A stretch of DNA of 46,272 nucleotides from NCBI GenBank assembly GCA_011522725.1, contig WTIL01000106.1, positions 1 through 46,272 on the forward strand, given 5' to 3'. Below are positions 21,585-33,626 of this stretch, piece by piece. A program made the position numbers and the translations under genes. The notes beneath the pieces were generated by a model. It did not search any database and had not been told where the DNA came from. It saw only the letters and a program-made list of their open reading frames with translations. This stretch comes from Rhodospirillaceae bacterium (GTDB lineage Bacteria > Pseudomonadota > Alphaproteobacteria > Puniceispirillales > Puniceispirillaceae). Each line of letters opens with the position of its first letter. Positions within the stretch are counted from its first letter, which is position 1.

Positions 21585-24503
21585 ATGGATGACGCGGCTC
21601 AGGTGCCGGGCCAACCCGGGCAGCCGGACGAGTTTGATCTGACCTTCCTGTCGGCGGCGAATGCCACCTTCATAGCCGAGATGAACGCGGCGTGGCGGCG
21701 TGATCCCTCGGCCGTCGACAGCCGCTGGGCCGCTTATTTCGAGCGTCTCAACGCGCTTGGGGACAGCAGCGCCGAAATCGAGCAGGGTCCCAGCTGGGCC
21801 CGCAACGGCAGCCGCATCGTCGGGGCGACCGACCCGGCCGATTCGGTGAATGCCGTGGCTGCCGGCCATGCCGCCGGGCGGCATATGAACGCCGGTGACA
21901 TGCGTGCCGCGACACTGGACTCGCTCCGCGCGGTGATGCTGATACGCGCCTACCGGATCCGCGGGCATCTTCTGGCCGATCTCGATCCGCTGTCGCTGGA
22001 AACCAAGCCGCTTCATCCCGAGCTTGATCCGGCGACCTATGGCTTCACCGACGCCGACTGGGATCGCCCGATCTTCATCAATTATGTTCTCGGTCTCGAG
22101 ACGGCGACCCTGCGCGAGATTGTCGAGACGCTCCGCAAGACCTATTGCAGCACCATCGGCGTCGAGTTCATGCATGTGCAGGACCCGGCGCAGAAGGCGT
22201 GGATTCAGGAGCGTATCGAGGCCATCGGCAACCGCACCGACTTCACCAAGCGTGGCAAGAAGGCGATCTATGAGCGCCTTGTGGATGCCGAGCAGTTCGA
22301 AAAGTACCTTCACAAGAAATATACCGGCACCAAGCGGTTCGGAGTCGATGGCGGCGAGGCGATGATCCCGGCGCTGGAGCAGATCCTGAAGCGCGGCACG
22401 CAGCTCGGCGTCGGCGAGATTGTGGTCGGCATGGCGCATCGCGGCCGTCTGAACATCCTGCATAATGTCTTCGGCAAGCCGTTCCGCGCGATCATCTCCG
22501 AGTTTCTGGGCAACCCGGCAAACCCCGAGGATGCCGGTGGATCGGGCGATGTGAAATATCACATGGGCGCATCTTCGGACCGCGAGTTCGACGGCAAGAC
22601 CGTTCATCTCAGCCTTGCGCCGAACCCGTCGCATCTTGAAATCGTCGATCCGGTCGTGGTCGGCCGGGTACGGGCCAAGCAGGAACAGCGCCGGGATACC
22701 GAGCGCAAGGAAGTCGTGGGAATCCTGCTGCATGGCGATGCCGCCTTCGCCGGACAGGGCGTTGTTGCCGAGACCTTTGCCTTTTCGGCGCTTCGCGGCT
22801 ACCGCACCGGCGGCACGATTCATATCATCCACAACAACCAGATCGGCTTTACCACGAGCCCGCATTATTCGCGTTCCTCGCCCTATCCGACCGATGTCGC
22901 GAAGATGGTGATGGCGCCGATCTTTCATGTGAATGGCGACGACCCCGAGGCGGTCGTCCATGCGGCGCGGATCGCCATCGAGTTCCGCCAGGCCTTCGGC
23001 AGCGACGTTGTTCTCGACATTTTCTGCTATCGCCGGTTCGGCCACAATGAAGGCGACGAGCCGATGTTCACGCAGCCGCTGATGTACAAGGCCATCAGCG
23101 AGCATCCGACAACCAGTTCGATCTATGCCGAGAAGCTGGTCGCCGAAGGCATCATGACGCCCGAGGAAACAAGGCAGGTCGTCGATGACCGCATTGCCTA
23201 TCTCGACACCGAATTCGAGGCCGGAACGAACTACCGCCCGAACAAGGCCGACTGGCTCGAGGGAAGCTGGTCCGGCATGCGTACCGCGCACGGCATCGAG
23301 CGGCGCGGCGACACGGCTGTCGAGCTCGAGACGCTTCGCAAGATCGGCGAGACCATGACGACGGTACCGGAGCATATGACCCTGAACCCGAAGCTGACCC
23401 GTATCGTCGAGACGCGCGCCGCGCGCATTCGCGAAGGTGACGGCATCGACTGGGCGACGGCCGAGCATCTCGCCTTCGGCGCGCTGCTTCTCGAGGGTGA
23501 TCCGGTGCGCCTGTCCGGCCAGGACAGCTGCCGCGGCACCTTCAGCCAGCGCCATGCCGTGCTGGTGGATCAGGCGACTGAAGAGCGCTATGCGCCGCTG
23601 TCGCACCTGTCCGAAGGCCAGGCGATGTTTGAGGTGATCGACTCGCCGCTGTCCGAAGCATCGGTGATGGGGTTCGAATATGGTTTCTCGCAGGCCGAGC
23701 CGAACGCACTGGTCATGTGGGAGGCGCAGTTCGGCGATTTTGCCAACGGCGCGCAGGTGGTGATCGACCAGTTCATCTCCTCCGGCGAGTCGAAATGGCT
23801 CCGCATGAACGCGCTGGTGCTGCTGCTGCCGCACGGCTATGAGGGCCAGGGACCCGAGCACAGCTCGGCACGCCTCGAGCGTTACCTGCAGCTGTGCGCC
23901 GAGGACAATATGCAGGTTGTGAACTGCAGCACGCCGGCCAACTACTTCCATGTGCTGCGCCGCCAGCTGCGCCGCGATTTCCGCAAGCCGCTTGTGATCA
24001 TGACGCCGAAGTCCCTGCTGCGCCACAAGGCCTGTGTCTCGCAGCTCGAGGATATGGGTCCCGGCACCACCTTCCACCGTGTTCTCGACGAGCGCGATAC
24101 CAGGGTGAAATCGGGCAAGGCAAAGCGGCTGGTGATGTGCAGCGGCAAGGTCTATTACGATCTCGCCGCGGCGCGCGATGCTGCCGAGATGTGGGACACC
24201 GAGATCATCCGTGTCGAGCAGCTTTACCCGTTCCCGTCGAAGGCCCTGACCGAGGTGCTGGCGATGACGCCGAAAGCAAGCCTCGTCTGGTGCCAGGAAG
24301 AGCCGAAGAACATGGGAAGCTGGACCTTTGTCCGCGATTTCATCGAAGACGCGATGGCAGAGGCCGGTTGCAAGCAGGAACGGCTTGCCTATGCAGGCCG
24401 CGCCGCGGCGGCATCGCCTGCCACCGGGTCCCTGTCGCGGCACAACCGCGAACAGACGGCTCTCGTGAACGAGGCGCTGGGCCTGAAGGCGAAGAAAGAC
24501 TGA
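21585..24503 (+). CDS. sucA: 2-oxoglutarate dehydrogenase E1 component
   Basis: FLSAANATFIAEMNAAWRRDPSAVDSRWAAYF, GMAHRGRLNILHNVFGKP, SQAEPNALVMWEAQFGDFANGAQVVIDQFI, LPHGYEGQGPEHSSARLER. Confidence 0.98.
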   Translation: MDDAAQVPGQPGQPDEFDLTFLSAANATFIAEMNAAWRRDPSAVDSRWAAYFERLNALGDSSAEIEQGPSWARNGSRIVGATDPADSVNAVAAGHAAGRHMNAGDMRAATLDSLRAVMLIRAYRIRGHLLADLDPLSLETKPLHPELDPATYGFTDADWDRPIFINYVLGLETATLREIVETLRKTYCSTIGVEFMHVQDPAQKAWIQERIEAIGNRTDFTKRGKKAIYERLVDAEQFEKYLHKKYTGTKRFGVDGGEAMIPALEQILKRGTQLGVGEIVVGMAHRGRLNILHNVFGKPFRAIISEFLGNPANPEDAGGSGDVKYHMGASSDREFDGKTVHLSLAPNPSHLEIVDPVVVGRVRAKQEQRRDTERKEVVGILLHGDAAFAGQGVVAETFAFSALRGYRTGGTIHIIHNNQIGFTTSPHYSRSSPYPTDVAKMVMAPIFHVNGDDPEAVVHAARIAIEFRQAFGSDVVLDIFCYRRFGHNEGDEPMFTQPLMYKAISEHPTTSSIYAEKLVAEGIMTPEETRQVVDDRIAYLDTEFEAGTNYRPNKADWLEGSWSGMRTAHGIERRGDTAVELETLRKIGETMTTVPEHMTLNPKLTRIVETRAARIREGDGIDWATAEHLAFGALLLEGDPVRLSGQDSCRGTFSQRHAVLVDQATEERYAPLSHLSEGQAMFEVIDSPLSEASVMGFEYGFSQAEPNALVMWEAQFGDFANGAQVVIDQFISSGESKWLRMNALVLLLPHGYEGQGPEHSSARLERYLQLCAEDNMQVVNCSTPANYFHVLRRQLRRDFRKPLVIMTPKSLLRHKACVSQLEDMGPGTTFHRVLDERDTRVKSGKAKRLVMCSGKVYYDLAAARDAAEMWDTEIIRVEQLYPFPSKALTEVLAMTPKASLVWCQEEPKNMGSWTFVRDFIEDAMAEAGCKQERLAYAGRAAAASPATGSLSRHNREQTALVNEALGLKAKKD

Positions 24504-24584
24504 GGCGAAGCGGCCGCTGTGGCCGCACGCATGGATGATACGGGCGGACAGGACCTGCCCAGCACGCGAGGAGACGAGGCCGTC

Positions 24585-25850
24585 ATGGCGATCGAAATCA
24601 CAGTTCCCACTCTTGGTGAATCGGTGGCTGATGCCACTGTGGCCCGCTGGATCAAGACCACCGGCGATGCCGTCGCGGCGGACGAACCGGTCGTCGAGCT
24701 GGAAACCGACAAGGTGACGCTGGAAGTTCCGGCGCCCGCCGCCGGCACGCTTGGCGAAATTCTTGCTGCCGAGGGAGCGACGGTCGAGGTCGGCGCAAGC
24801 CTTGCCATGCTGAACGAGGGTGCCGCACCAGCCGCACCTGCGCCCGAGGCCCCGGCAAAACCTGCGCCGGCAAAATCTGCGCCGGCCTCACCTGCCCCGG
24901 CCACACCGGCACCTGTCCCGGCCGCTCCAGCGGCGGCATCCGCTGCTGCGGGCATGCCGCTGTCGCCTGCCGTGCGCCGGCTTGTCGAGGAAAACAATCT
25001 GAATCCGGCGGCCATCAGGGGCACCGGCGTTGATGGCCGGCTGACCAAGGCGGATGTTCTGGCCCATATGAAGGGCGCGCCGGCCGCGTCGGCCCCGGCA
25101 GCCGCGCCGGCCCAGCAGATGCCGCGCCAGCAGCCGCGCCCCGAAGACGCCGCCCGCGAGGAACGCGTGCCGATGTCGAAGCTGCGCCAGGTCATCGCCT
25201 CGCGCCTGAAGGCGGCGCAGAACACGGCGGCGATGCTGACCACCTTCAACGAGGTCGACATGACCGCGCTGATGGCGCTCCGCAGTACCTACCGGCAGGA
25301 ATTCGAGGCCGCCTACGGCACCCGTCTCGGCTTCATGGGCATGTTCGTGCTGGCCTCGATCAAGGCGCTTCAGGAATTTCCAGCGGTGAACGCCGAAATC
25401 GACGGCACCGACATCATCTACAAGAACTACTATAATATCGGGGTTGCCGTCGGCACGCCGCAGGGACTCGTCGTTCCGGTGGTGCGTGACGCCGGCGGCC
25501 TCGGCCTTGCCGAAATCGAGACCCGCATCGCCGATTTCGGCGACCGCGCCCGCAACGGCAAGATCACGCCGGACGACATGGCCGGCGGTTCCTTCACCAT
25601 CTCCAATGGCGGCGTCTACGGCTCGCTGATGTCGACGCCGATCCTGAACCCGCCGCAGAGCGGCATTCTCGGCATGCACAAGATCGAGAAACGCCCTGTC
25701 GTGGTCGATGACGCCATCGTGATTCGCCCGATGATGTATCTGGCGCTTTCCTATGACCACCGGATCATCGACGGACGAGAGGCGGTCTCCTTCCTTGCCC
25801 GCATCAAGGAACTTGTCGAGGATCCGCGGCGGATCGTTCTTGGCGTCTGA
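24585..25850 (+). CDS. sucB: 2-oxoglutarate dehydrogenase E2 component (dihydrolipoyl succinyltransferase)
   Basis: Lipoyl domain [15 protein letters not shown], Ala/Pro linker, peripheral-subunit-binding domain, catalytic [16 protein letters not shown]. Confidence 0.97.
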   Translation: MAIEITVPTLGESVADATVARWIKTTGDAVAADEPVVELETDKVTLEVPAPAAGTLGEILAAEGATVEVGASLAMLNEGAAPAAPAPEAPAKPAPAKSAPASPAPATPAPVPAAPAAASAAAGMPLSPAVRRLVEENNLNPAAIRGTGVDGRLTKADVLAHMKGAPAASAPAAAPAQQMPRQQPRPEDAAREERVPMSKLRQVIASRLKAAQNTAAMLTTFNEVDMTALMALRSTYRQEFEAAYGTRLGFMGMFVLASIKALQEFPAVNAEIDGTDIIYKNYYNIGVAVGTPQGLVVPVVRDAGGLGLAEIETRIADFGDRARNGKITPDDMAGGSFTISNGGVYGSLMSTPILNPPQSGILGMHKIEKRPVVVDDAIVIRPMMYLALSYDHRIIDGREAVSFLARIKELVEDPRRIVLGV

Positions 25851-25920
25851 TTCATTGTGAACGGCCAGCGCGCCGGCCGTTTGACAACGAGGCGTGCCGC
25901 ATTCCACCCGGGGGACCCAG

Positions 25921-27330
25921 ATGAGCGAGACCAGATTCGACCTGATCGTGATTGGCGCAGGCCCTGGCGGCTACGTTGCCGCCATCCGCGCCGCACAGCT
26001 CGGCATGAGCGTGGCCTGCGTTGAAAAACGCACGACCCTCGGCGGCACCTGCCTGAATGTGGGATGCATCCCGTCGAAAGCGCTGCTGAACGCGTCGGAG
26101 CATTATGCCGATGCGGCCGGCGGCGGCCTTGGCGAGCTGGGAATCGAACTTGGCAGCGTCAAGCTCGACCTGCCGAAGATGATGCGGGGCAAGGACAAGA
26201 TCGTCGACAGCCTGACAACAGGCATCGATTTCCTTTTCAAGAAGAACAAGGTGACGCGCCTGCAGGGCGCCGCCCGTATCGACGGTGCCGGCAAGGTGAC
26301 GGTGACCGACGGTGCGGATGCCGGAAGCTACGAGGCCGAGCGGATCCTGATCGCAACAGGAAGCCACGCATCGAGCCTTCCCGGGATCGAGATCGACGAG
26401 ACCCGGATCGTCAGCTCCACCGGTGCGCTGGCGCTTCCGAAAGTGCCGAAGAAGCTGATCGTTATCGGCGCCGGCTATATCGGGCTCGAGCTCGGCACGG
26501 TCTGGGCGCGGCTTGGCGCCGAGGTCGAGGTGATCGAGTTTCTGCCGCGGATTCTGCCCGGCATGGATGACGAGATCGCCAAGAAATTCACCGCGATGGC
26601 GAAGAAGCAGGGGCTTCGCTTCCGCCTGAAGACGGCGGTGAAATCGGCCAAGGCAACCAAGACGGGCGTCAGCCTGACAGTCGAGCCTGCCGGTGGCGGC
26701 GATGCCGAGACGATCAAGGCCGATGTGGCGCTTGTCGCCGTCGGCCGTCATCCGGCAACCGACGGGCTGGGGCTGGAAGAGGCCGGCATCGCTTTGACCG
26801 AACGCGGCCGCATCAAGGTCGATGCGCGTTTCGAGACATCGGTCGAGGATGTCTATGCCATCGGTGACGTGATCGACGGCCCGATGCTGGCCCACAAGGC
26901 CGAGGAGGACGGTGTTGCCGCAGTCGAGATGATGGCGGGCCATGCCGGCCATGTCGATTACGACCTGGTGCCGGGGATCGTCTATACCGCGCCGGAAGTG
27001 GCCACCCTCGGCAAGAGCGAGGAAGCGCTGAAGGAAGCCGGCATCGAGTACAAGAAGGGCAGTTTCCCGTTTTCGGCAAACAGCCGCGCCCGTGCCCAGG
27101 GTCATCCCGACGGTTTCGTGAAAATCCTGGCCGACGCCGGGACCGACCGTGTTCTCGGCGTGCATATCATCGGTCATGAGGCCGGCACGATCATCCATGA
27201 ATGCGCCACGGCAATGGCTTTCGGCGCGTCCTCAGAGGATATCGCCCGCACCTGCCATGGCCATCCAACCCTGAACGAGGCGGTGAAAGAAGCCGCGCTC
27301 GCCGTCGACGGCCGCGCCATTCATATGTAG
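25921..27330 (+). CDS. lpdA: Dihydrolipoyl dehydrogenase
   Basis: DLIVIGAGPGGYVAAIRAAQLG, GGTCLNVGCIPSKALL, C-terminal HGHPTLNEAVKEAAL. Confidence 0.97.
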   Translation: MSETRFDLIVIGAGPGGYVAAIRAAQLGMSVACVEKRTTLGGTCLNVGCIPSKALLNASEHYADAAGGGLGELGIELGSVKLDLPKMMRGKDKIVDSLTTGIDFLFKKNKVTRLQGAARIDGAGKVTVTDGADAGSYEAERILIATGSHASSLPGIEIDETRIVSSTGALALPKVPKKLIVIGAGYIGLELGTVWARLGAEVEVIEFLPRILPGMDDEIAKKFTAMAKKQGLRFRLKTAVKSAKATKTGVSLTVEPAGGGDAETIKADVALVAVGRHPATDGLGLEEAGIALTERGRIKVDARFETSVEDVYAIGDVIDGPMLAHKAEEDGVAAVEMMAGHAGHVDYDLVPGIVYTAPEVATLGKSEEALKEAGIEYKKGSFPFSANSRARAQGHPDGFVKILADAGTDRVLGVHIIGHEAGTIIHECATAMAFGASSEDIARTCHGHPTLNEAVKEAALAVDGRAIHM

Positions 27331-27356
27331 CCACCCCGCCTTGCAGGCAGGCAAGC

Positions 27357-28244
27357 CTATCCGGAGCGGGGATGAGTCTCGCGATGAAGGCGCAGCAGAT
27401 GCGCCTCGTCCACATTGGTGTAGCGCTGTGTCGTCGACAGGCTGGCATGGCCAAGCAGTTCCTGAATGGCACGAAGATCGGCTCCGTTTCCAAGAAGATG
27501 CGTGGCAAAGGCGTGGCGAAGCGCATGCGGTGTGACATGCGCCGGAAGGCTGAGTTCGAGCCGCAGTGATTCCACCAGCCTTTGCGCCGCCCGTGCGCCG
27601 AAGGCGTTGCCGCGGGCACTGACGAAGAGCGGCGCGTCAGGCCCGCCATCGAACGGGCAGGCCCCGACATAGGCGGCCACCGCCTCGGCAATGGCCGGCA
27701 GCACCGGCACCTCGCGAATCTTGCCGCCCTTGCCGGTGATCCGCAGCCAGTCACCAAGGGGCACATCCCGCCTTGTCAGGTCGAGCGCCTCGGAAATGCG
27801 CAAACCGCTGCCATAGAGCATCATCAGCAAGGCAAAATCGCGCTGCTTGGCCCAGTCGTCGCCGCGCCGCCTGAAGATCGCGGCAAGAAGCGCGCGCGCG
27901 TCCTCCTCCGAGACCGGCTTGGGAACCGATTTTGGCGGACGCGGCGCGCGAAGCCATGACAGGTCATTGATGTCGATCCGGCCGGTGCGTCCGCAAAAGC
28001 GATAAAAGCTCCTCAGCGCCGAGACCCGGCGCGCCACGGTGGTACGGGCAAGGCCACGCCCGGCCATGTCGGCCAGCCAGCCGCGAAAGCGCCGCCTGTC
28101 AGGGGGTGCGCTGCCGGCGTCACCGCCGGCATAGCCGAGATAGTCGTCGAGATCGGATTCATAGGCAGCAAGGGTGTTGGCACCGTATCGGCGCTCACTC
28201 TCCAGCCAGGCAAGCCAGGCTGTGCGATTGCCGCCGCCGCCCAT
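27357..28244 (-). CDS. xerC: Tyrosine recombinase XerC
   Basis: Integrase catalytic residues: GSGLRISEAL, HALRHAFATHLLGNGADLRAIQELLGHASLSTTQRYTNV. Confidence 0.9.
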   Translation of the reverse strand: MGGGGNRTAWLAWLESERRYGANTLAAYESDLDDYLGYAGGDAGSAPPDRRRFRGWLADMAGRGLARTTVARRVSALRSFYRFCGRTGRIDINDLSWLRAPRPPKSVPKPVSEEDARALLAAIFRRRGDDWAKQRDFALLMMLYGSGLRISEALDLTRRDVPLGDWLRITGKGGKIREVPVLPAIAEAVAAYVGACPFDGGPDAPLFVSARGNAFGARAAQRLVESLRLELSLPAHVTPHALRHAFATHLLGNGADLRAIQELLGHASLSTTQRYTNVDEAHLLRLHRETHPRSG

Positions 28245-28248
28245 GCGC

Positions 28249-28902
28249 CTAGAGAATCGACTGGCCGGTGCCTTCCCAGTCGGAAATGAAGGCGGCAAGG
28301 CCCTTGTCGGTCAGCGGATGCTTGTAGAGCGCGCCGAGGATTTTCGGCGGCAGGGTGACGACGTCGGCGCCCATCGTGGCGGCGTCCACCACATGCTGGG
28401 TGCTGCGGACCGAGGCCACAAGGACCTCGGTATCGAACCCGTACTGGTCGTAGATGGTGACGATTTCCTCGATAAGCCCCATGCCGTCCTGGCCGATATC
28501 ATCGAGGCGTCCGACAAAAGGCGAGATGAAGGTGGCGCCGGCCTTGGCCGCCAGGAGCGCCTGGCCCGCGGTGAAGCACAGGGTGACATTGACGTCGGTG
28601 CCCTCGTCACTCAGCGTGCGGCAGGTGCGGAGCCCGTCCTCGGTCAGCGGCACCTTCACCGTCACATTGTCGGCAAGTTTGGCGAGCTTGCGGCCTTCGG
28701 CAATCATCGTCTCGTAATCTGTGGCCGCCACCTCGGCGCTGACCGGACCATCGACAAGCGAGCAGATTTCGGAAATCGCCTCGAGAATATTGCGGCCGGA
28801 CTTGGCGATCAGCGACGGGTTGGTGGTCACGCCATCGACGAAACCGGTGTCGATATAGGTCTTGATTTCATTGATGTCGGCGCTGTCGAGGAAAATTTTC
28901 AT
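28249..28902 (-). CDS. Small transaldolase / fructose-6-phosphate aldolase family (TalB-like/Fsa)
   Basis: [62 protein letters not shown]. Confidence 0.93.
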   Translation of the reverse strand: MKIFLDSADINEIKTYIDTGFVDGVTTNPSLIAKSGRNILEAISEICSLVDGPVSAEVAATDYETMIAEGRKLAKLADNVTVKVPLTEDGLRTCRTLSDEGTDVNVTLCFTAGQALLAAKAGATFISPFVGRLDDIGQDGMGLIEEIVTIYDQYGFDTEVLVASVRSTQHVVDAATMGADVVTLPPKILGALYKHPLTDKGLAAFISDWEGTGQSIL

Positions 28903-28975
28903 GTCGGGAAACCTGCTCTGAAGGTGTAGGTTGGTGGCGGCGGTGCCGGTGCGCGGAGTGTATCGCAAGCCGCCC

Positions 28976-29023
28976 GGCAAATCCACCTGTAGGCAAATCC
29001 ACCTGCGGGCAAATCCACTTGCC
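28976..29023. repeat. Three tandem copies of a 16-bp direct repeat (GGCAAATCCACCTGNN)
   Basis: Read directly: GGCAAATCCACCTGTA | GGCAAATCCACCTGCG | GGCAAATCCACTTGCC in the divergent gap between the transaldolase gene and priA. Confidence 0.95.
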
Positions 29024-29076
29024 GGACACCCGAAAACCGAGAGCCGGCCAGATCAACCGGCGGAGCAAGACAGACC

Positions 29077-31278
29077 GTGAACCCTGCAACCGACAGCGAA
29101 ACAGCCGTAACGACGGTGCGGGTCGCCGTCGCGGTGCCGCTCGACCGCGCCTTTGACTATAACGCGGCAGGTCACGGCCCGTTGCCGCGCGGCACCATTG
29201 TCGGCGTGCCGTTCGGGCCGCGCCAGCTTCACGGCATCGTTCTGGGGCCGGGTGAGGGGGACGTGCCGCCGGAAACGCTGAAGGCCGTCTCCGAGGTGCC
29301 CGCACTGCCGCCGCTGGAGCCGCGCTTTGTTGATTTCCTGGAACGGGTGGCGGCATGGACGATGGCGCCGATCGGCAGTGTGGCGAAAATGGCGCTCAGC
29401 CAGCCGCAGGCCCTGCAGCCGCCTCCGCAGCGAAAGCTGTTCCGCCGTCCGGAGCGCCTGCCCGAGGCCGAGAAACTCACCGCGGCGCGGCAGCGGGTTG
29501 CGGAGATTCTCGGCGTGGCAGGCGCGATGGCGTCGGCAGAGCTCCAGCGCGAGGCTGGCGTCAGTGCCGGCGTCGTCACCGGCATGGAGGCTGCAGGCTC
29601 GCTGGAGGCGGTCCTTGTCAGTGATGAATCCCCCCCGCCGCCGGCCCGCGCCGGCGCCGGTCCCGACCTGTCCGAGGACCAGCAGGCCGCGGCAGCCGAG
29701 GTCGCGGCGCGTCTTGGCAAGGGGTTCTCCTCCTTCCTTCTCGACGGGGTGACCGGGTCGGGAAAGACCGAAGTCTATTTCGATGCGGTGCAGCGCTGCC
29801 TTGATGCCGGGCGGCAGGTCCTGATCCTGCTCCCCGAAATCGCGCTGTCGGCTGCCTGGAAACAGCGCTTCCATGACAGGTTCGGCGTGATGCCGGTGGA
29901 ATGGCACTCGGATGTCGCCCCGACGCGCAAGCGCCGTGCCTGGCGCCATGCCCATACCGGCGCCGCGCAGGTTGTTGTCGGCGCGCGCTCAGCCTTGTTC
30001 CTGCCTTTTGCAAGGCTCGGGCTGATCGTTGTCGATGAAGAGCATGAGCAGGCCTACAAGCAGGAAGACCAGGTGGTCTATCACGCCCGTGACATGGCGG
30101 TGCTGCGGGCGCGGCTCGAATCCTGCCCGGTGGTTCTCGCCACCGCGACACCGTCGCTGGAAAGCTGGGTGAATGCAGGCATGGCGGGGGACCCGCCGCG
30201 ATATCGCCGCATCGCGCTGCCGAAACGGATCGGCCTGGCACAGCTTCCGGAGATCCGCGCCGTCGATTTGCGCCGCACACCTCCGGAGCGTGGCACCTGG
30301 CTTGCCCCGCCGCTGGTCGAGGCCGTCAACGAGCGGCTGGAGGCCGGCGAGCAGTCGCTGCTGTTCCTGAACCGCCGGGGCTATGCGCCGCTTACGCTGT
30401 GCGGCAGTTGCGGCCACAAGGTCACCTGCCCGAATTGCGACAGCTGGATGGTGACACACCGGCTGGCCGGCCGGCTGAAATGCCATTATTGCGGCTATGA
30501 GGCGCGCCCGCAGCGCGATTGTGCCGAATGCGGCGAGGAAGACAGCATGCAGGCCTGCGGTCCGGGGGTGGAACGGCTTGCCGAAGAAGTACTGAACCGC
30601 TTTCCCGAAGCCAGGTTCGCGGTGTTCTCGAGCGATACCGTGACAACACCGGCCAGTGCCGAGGCTTTTGTCCGGTCGGTCACCGATGGCGAGGTCGATA
30701 TCATCATCGGCACGCAGATGGTGGCAAAGGGGCACCATTTTCCCGGCCTGACGCTTGTCGGGATTGTCGATGCCGACCTTGGTCTCGCCGGCGGTGACCT
30801 GCGCGCTGCCGAACGGACCTTTGCCATGCTGGCACAGGTCGCAGGCCGTGCCGGCCGGGCCGAACGGCCGGGCCTTGCGATGCTGCAGACAACCGACACG
30901 GAAACACCGGTGATGAGGGCCCTGCTGTCCGGTGATCGCGACAAATTTCTCAAGGCCGAGGCTGAATCCCGCCGGATTGCGGGTATGCCGCCCTTTGCGA
31001 GGCTGGCGGCGATCGTTCTTTCGGCGAACGACTCGCAGCGTCTGCACGCGGCGATGCAGGCGCTGGCCGCGTCGCGTCCGAATTTTCACGGTGTATCGGT
31101 TTACGGACCAAGTGTTGCGCCGCTCGGCTTTCTTCGCGGCAAGCACCGCGGACGGGCCCTGGTTCAGGTCGAGAAGACTGTGGACATACAGGCTGTTATC
31201 CAAGGCTGGCTCGCCACTGTGAAGCTGCCTTCGGGTGTGCGCCTGCAGGTGGATATCGATCCCTACAGCTTTGTCTGA
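29077..31278 (+). CDS. priA: Primosomal protein N' (replication restart helicase PriA), GTG start
   Basis: GVTGSGKTEVYF, VDEEHEQAYKQED, zinc-binding CGSCGHKVTCPNCDSWM / CHYCGYEARPQRDCAECGEED, GTQMVAKGHHFPGLTLVGIVDAD. Confidence 0.96.
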   Translation: MNPATDSETAVTTVRVAVAVPLDRAFDYNAAGHGPLPRGTIVGVPFGPRQLHGIVLGPGEGDVPPETLKAVSEVPALPPLEPRFVDFLERVAAWTMAPIGSVAKMALSQPQALQPPPQRKLFRRPERLPEAEKLTAARQRVAEILGVAGAMASAELQREAGVSAGVVTGMEAAGSLEAVLVSDESPPPPARAGAGPDLSEDQQAAAAEVAARLGKGFSSFLLDGVTGSGKTEVYFDAVQRCLDAGRQVLILLPEIALSAAWKQRFHDRFGVMPVEWHSDVAPTRKRRAWRHAHTGAAQVVVGARSALFLPFARLGLIVVDEEHEQAYKQEDQVVYHARDMAVLRARLESCPVVLATATPSLESWVNAGMAGDPPRYRRIALPKRIGLAQLPEIRAVDLRRTPPERGTWLAPPLVEAVNERLEAGEQSLLFLNRRGYAPLTLCGSCGHKVTCPNCDSWMVTHRLAGRLKCHYCGYEARPQRDCAECGEEDSMQACGPGVERLAEEVLNRFPEARFAVFSSDTVTTPASAEAFVRSVTDGEVDIIIGTQMVAKGHHFPGLTLVGIVDADLGLAGGDLRAAERTFAMLAQVAGRAGRAERPGLAMLQTTDTETPVMRALLSGDRDKFLKAEAESRRIAGMPPFARLAAIVLSANDSQRLHAAMQALAASRPNFHGVSVYGPSVAPLGFLRGKHRGRALVQVEKTVDIQAVIQGWLATVKLPSGVRLQVDIDPYSFV

Positions 31279-31458
31279 TCCGGTGGCTGGCAAAGGGGGC
31301 CGGCAGGGGATCGCCGAACTGCATTTTACACGGCTTCCACGCTTGCCTTTCGGCTACGGGTATGATAGCTCCCACACCGGTGCAAATGCTCTGTGCGCCT
31401 CGGTGCAGACGGAGCTGCGTTTTGTCGAAACATTCTCCTTTTTGATGAGGGCACGTCG

Positions 31459-33548
<2,090 letters not shown>

Positions 33549-33626
33549 GGCCTGTCCGGATGTACGGCCGGCGGGCAGGGCGCTGTGAAGGCGCCGGCCC
33601 GAAGGCCGGTTAAGGGAGTGTGATGG

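Noticed and set aside
21561-24443. 960-aa minus-strand ORF antisense to the whole of sucA
   Set aside because: Arises from high-GC codon bias (few stop codons in the mirrored frame). The translation is Arg/His/Leu-rich with no recognisable domain, while the plus strand encodes unmistakable SucA.
24820-25140. Ala/Pro-rich low-complexity stretches in SucB
   Set aside because: Normal flexible linkers between lipoyl, binding and catalytic domains of E2 proteins.
27331-27356. Possible hairpin in convergent lpdA/xerC gap (CTTGC-AGGCAG-GCAAG)
   Set aside because: Only 5 bp, interrupted beyond that, with no U-tract; too weak to call a terminator.
27357-28244. Tyrosine recombinase considered as the integrase of a mobile element
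   Set aside because: Size and motifs match housekeeping XerC. It sits in a conserved xerC/transaldolase/priA/atp neighbourhood with no att repeats or cargo genes.
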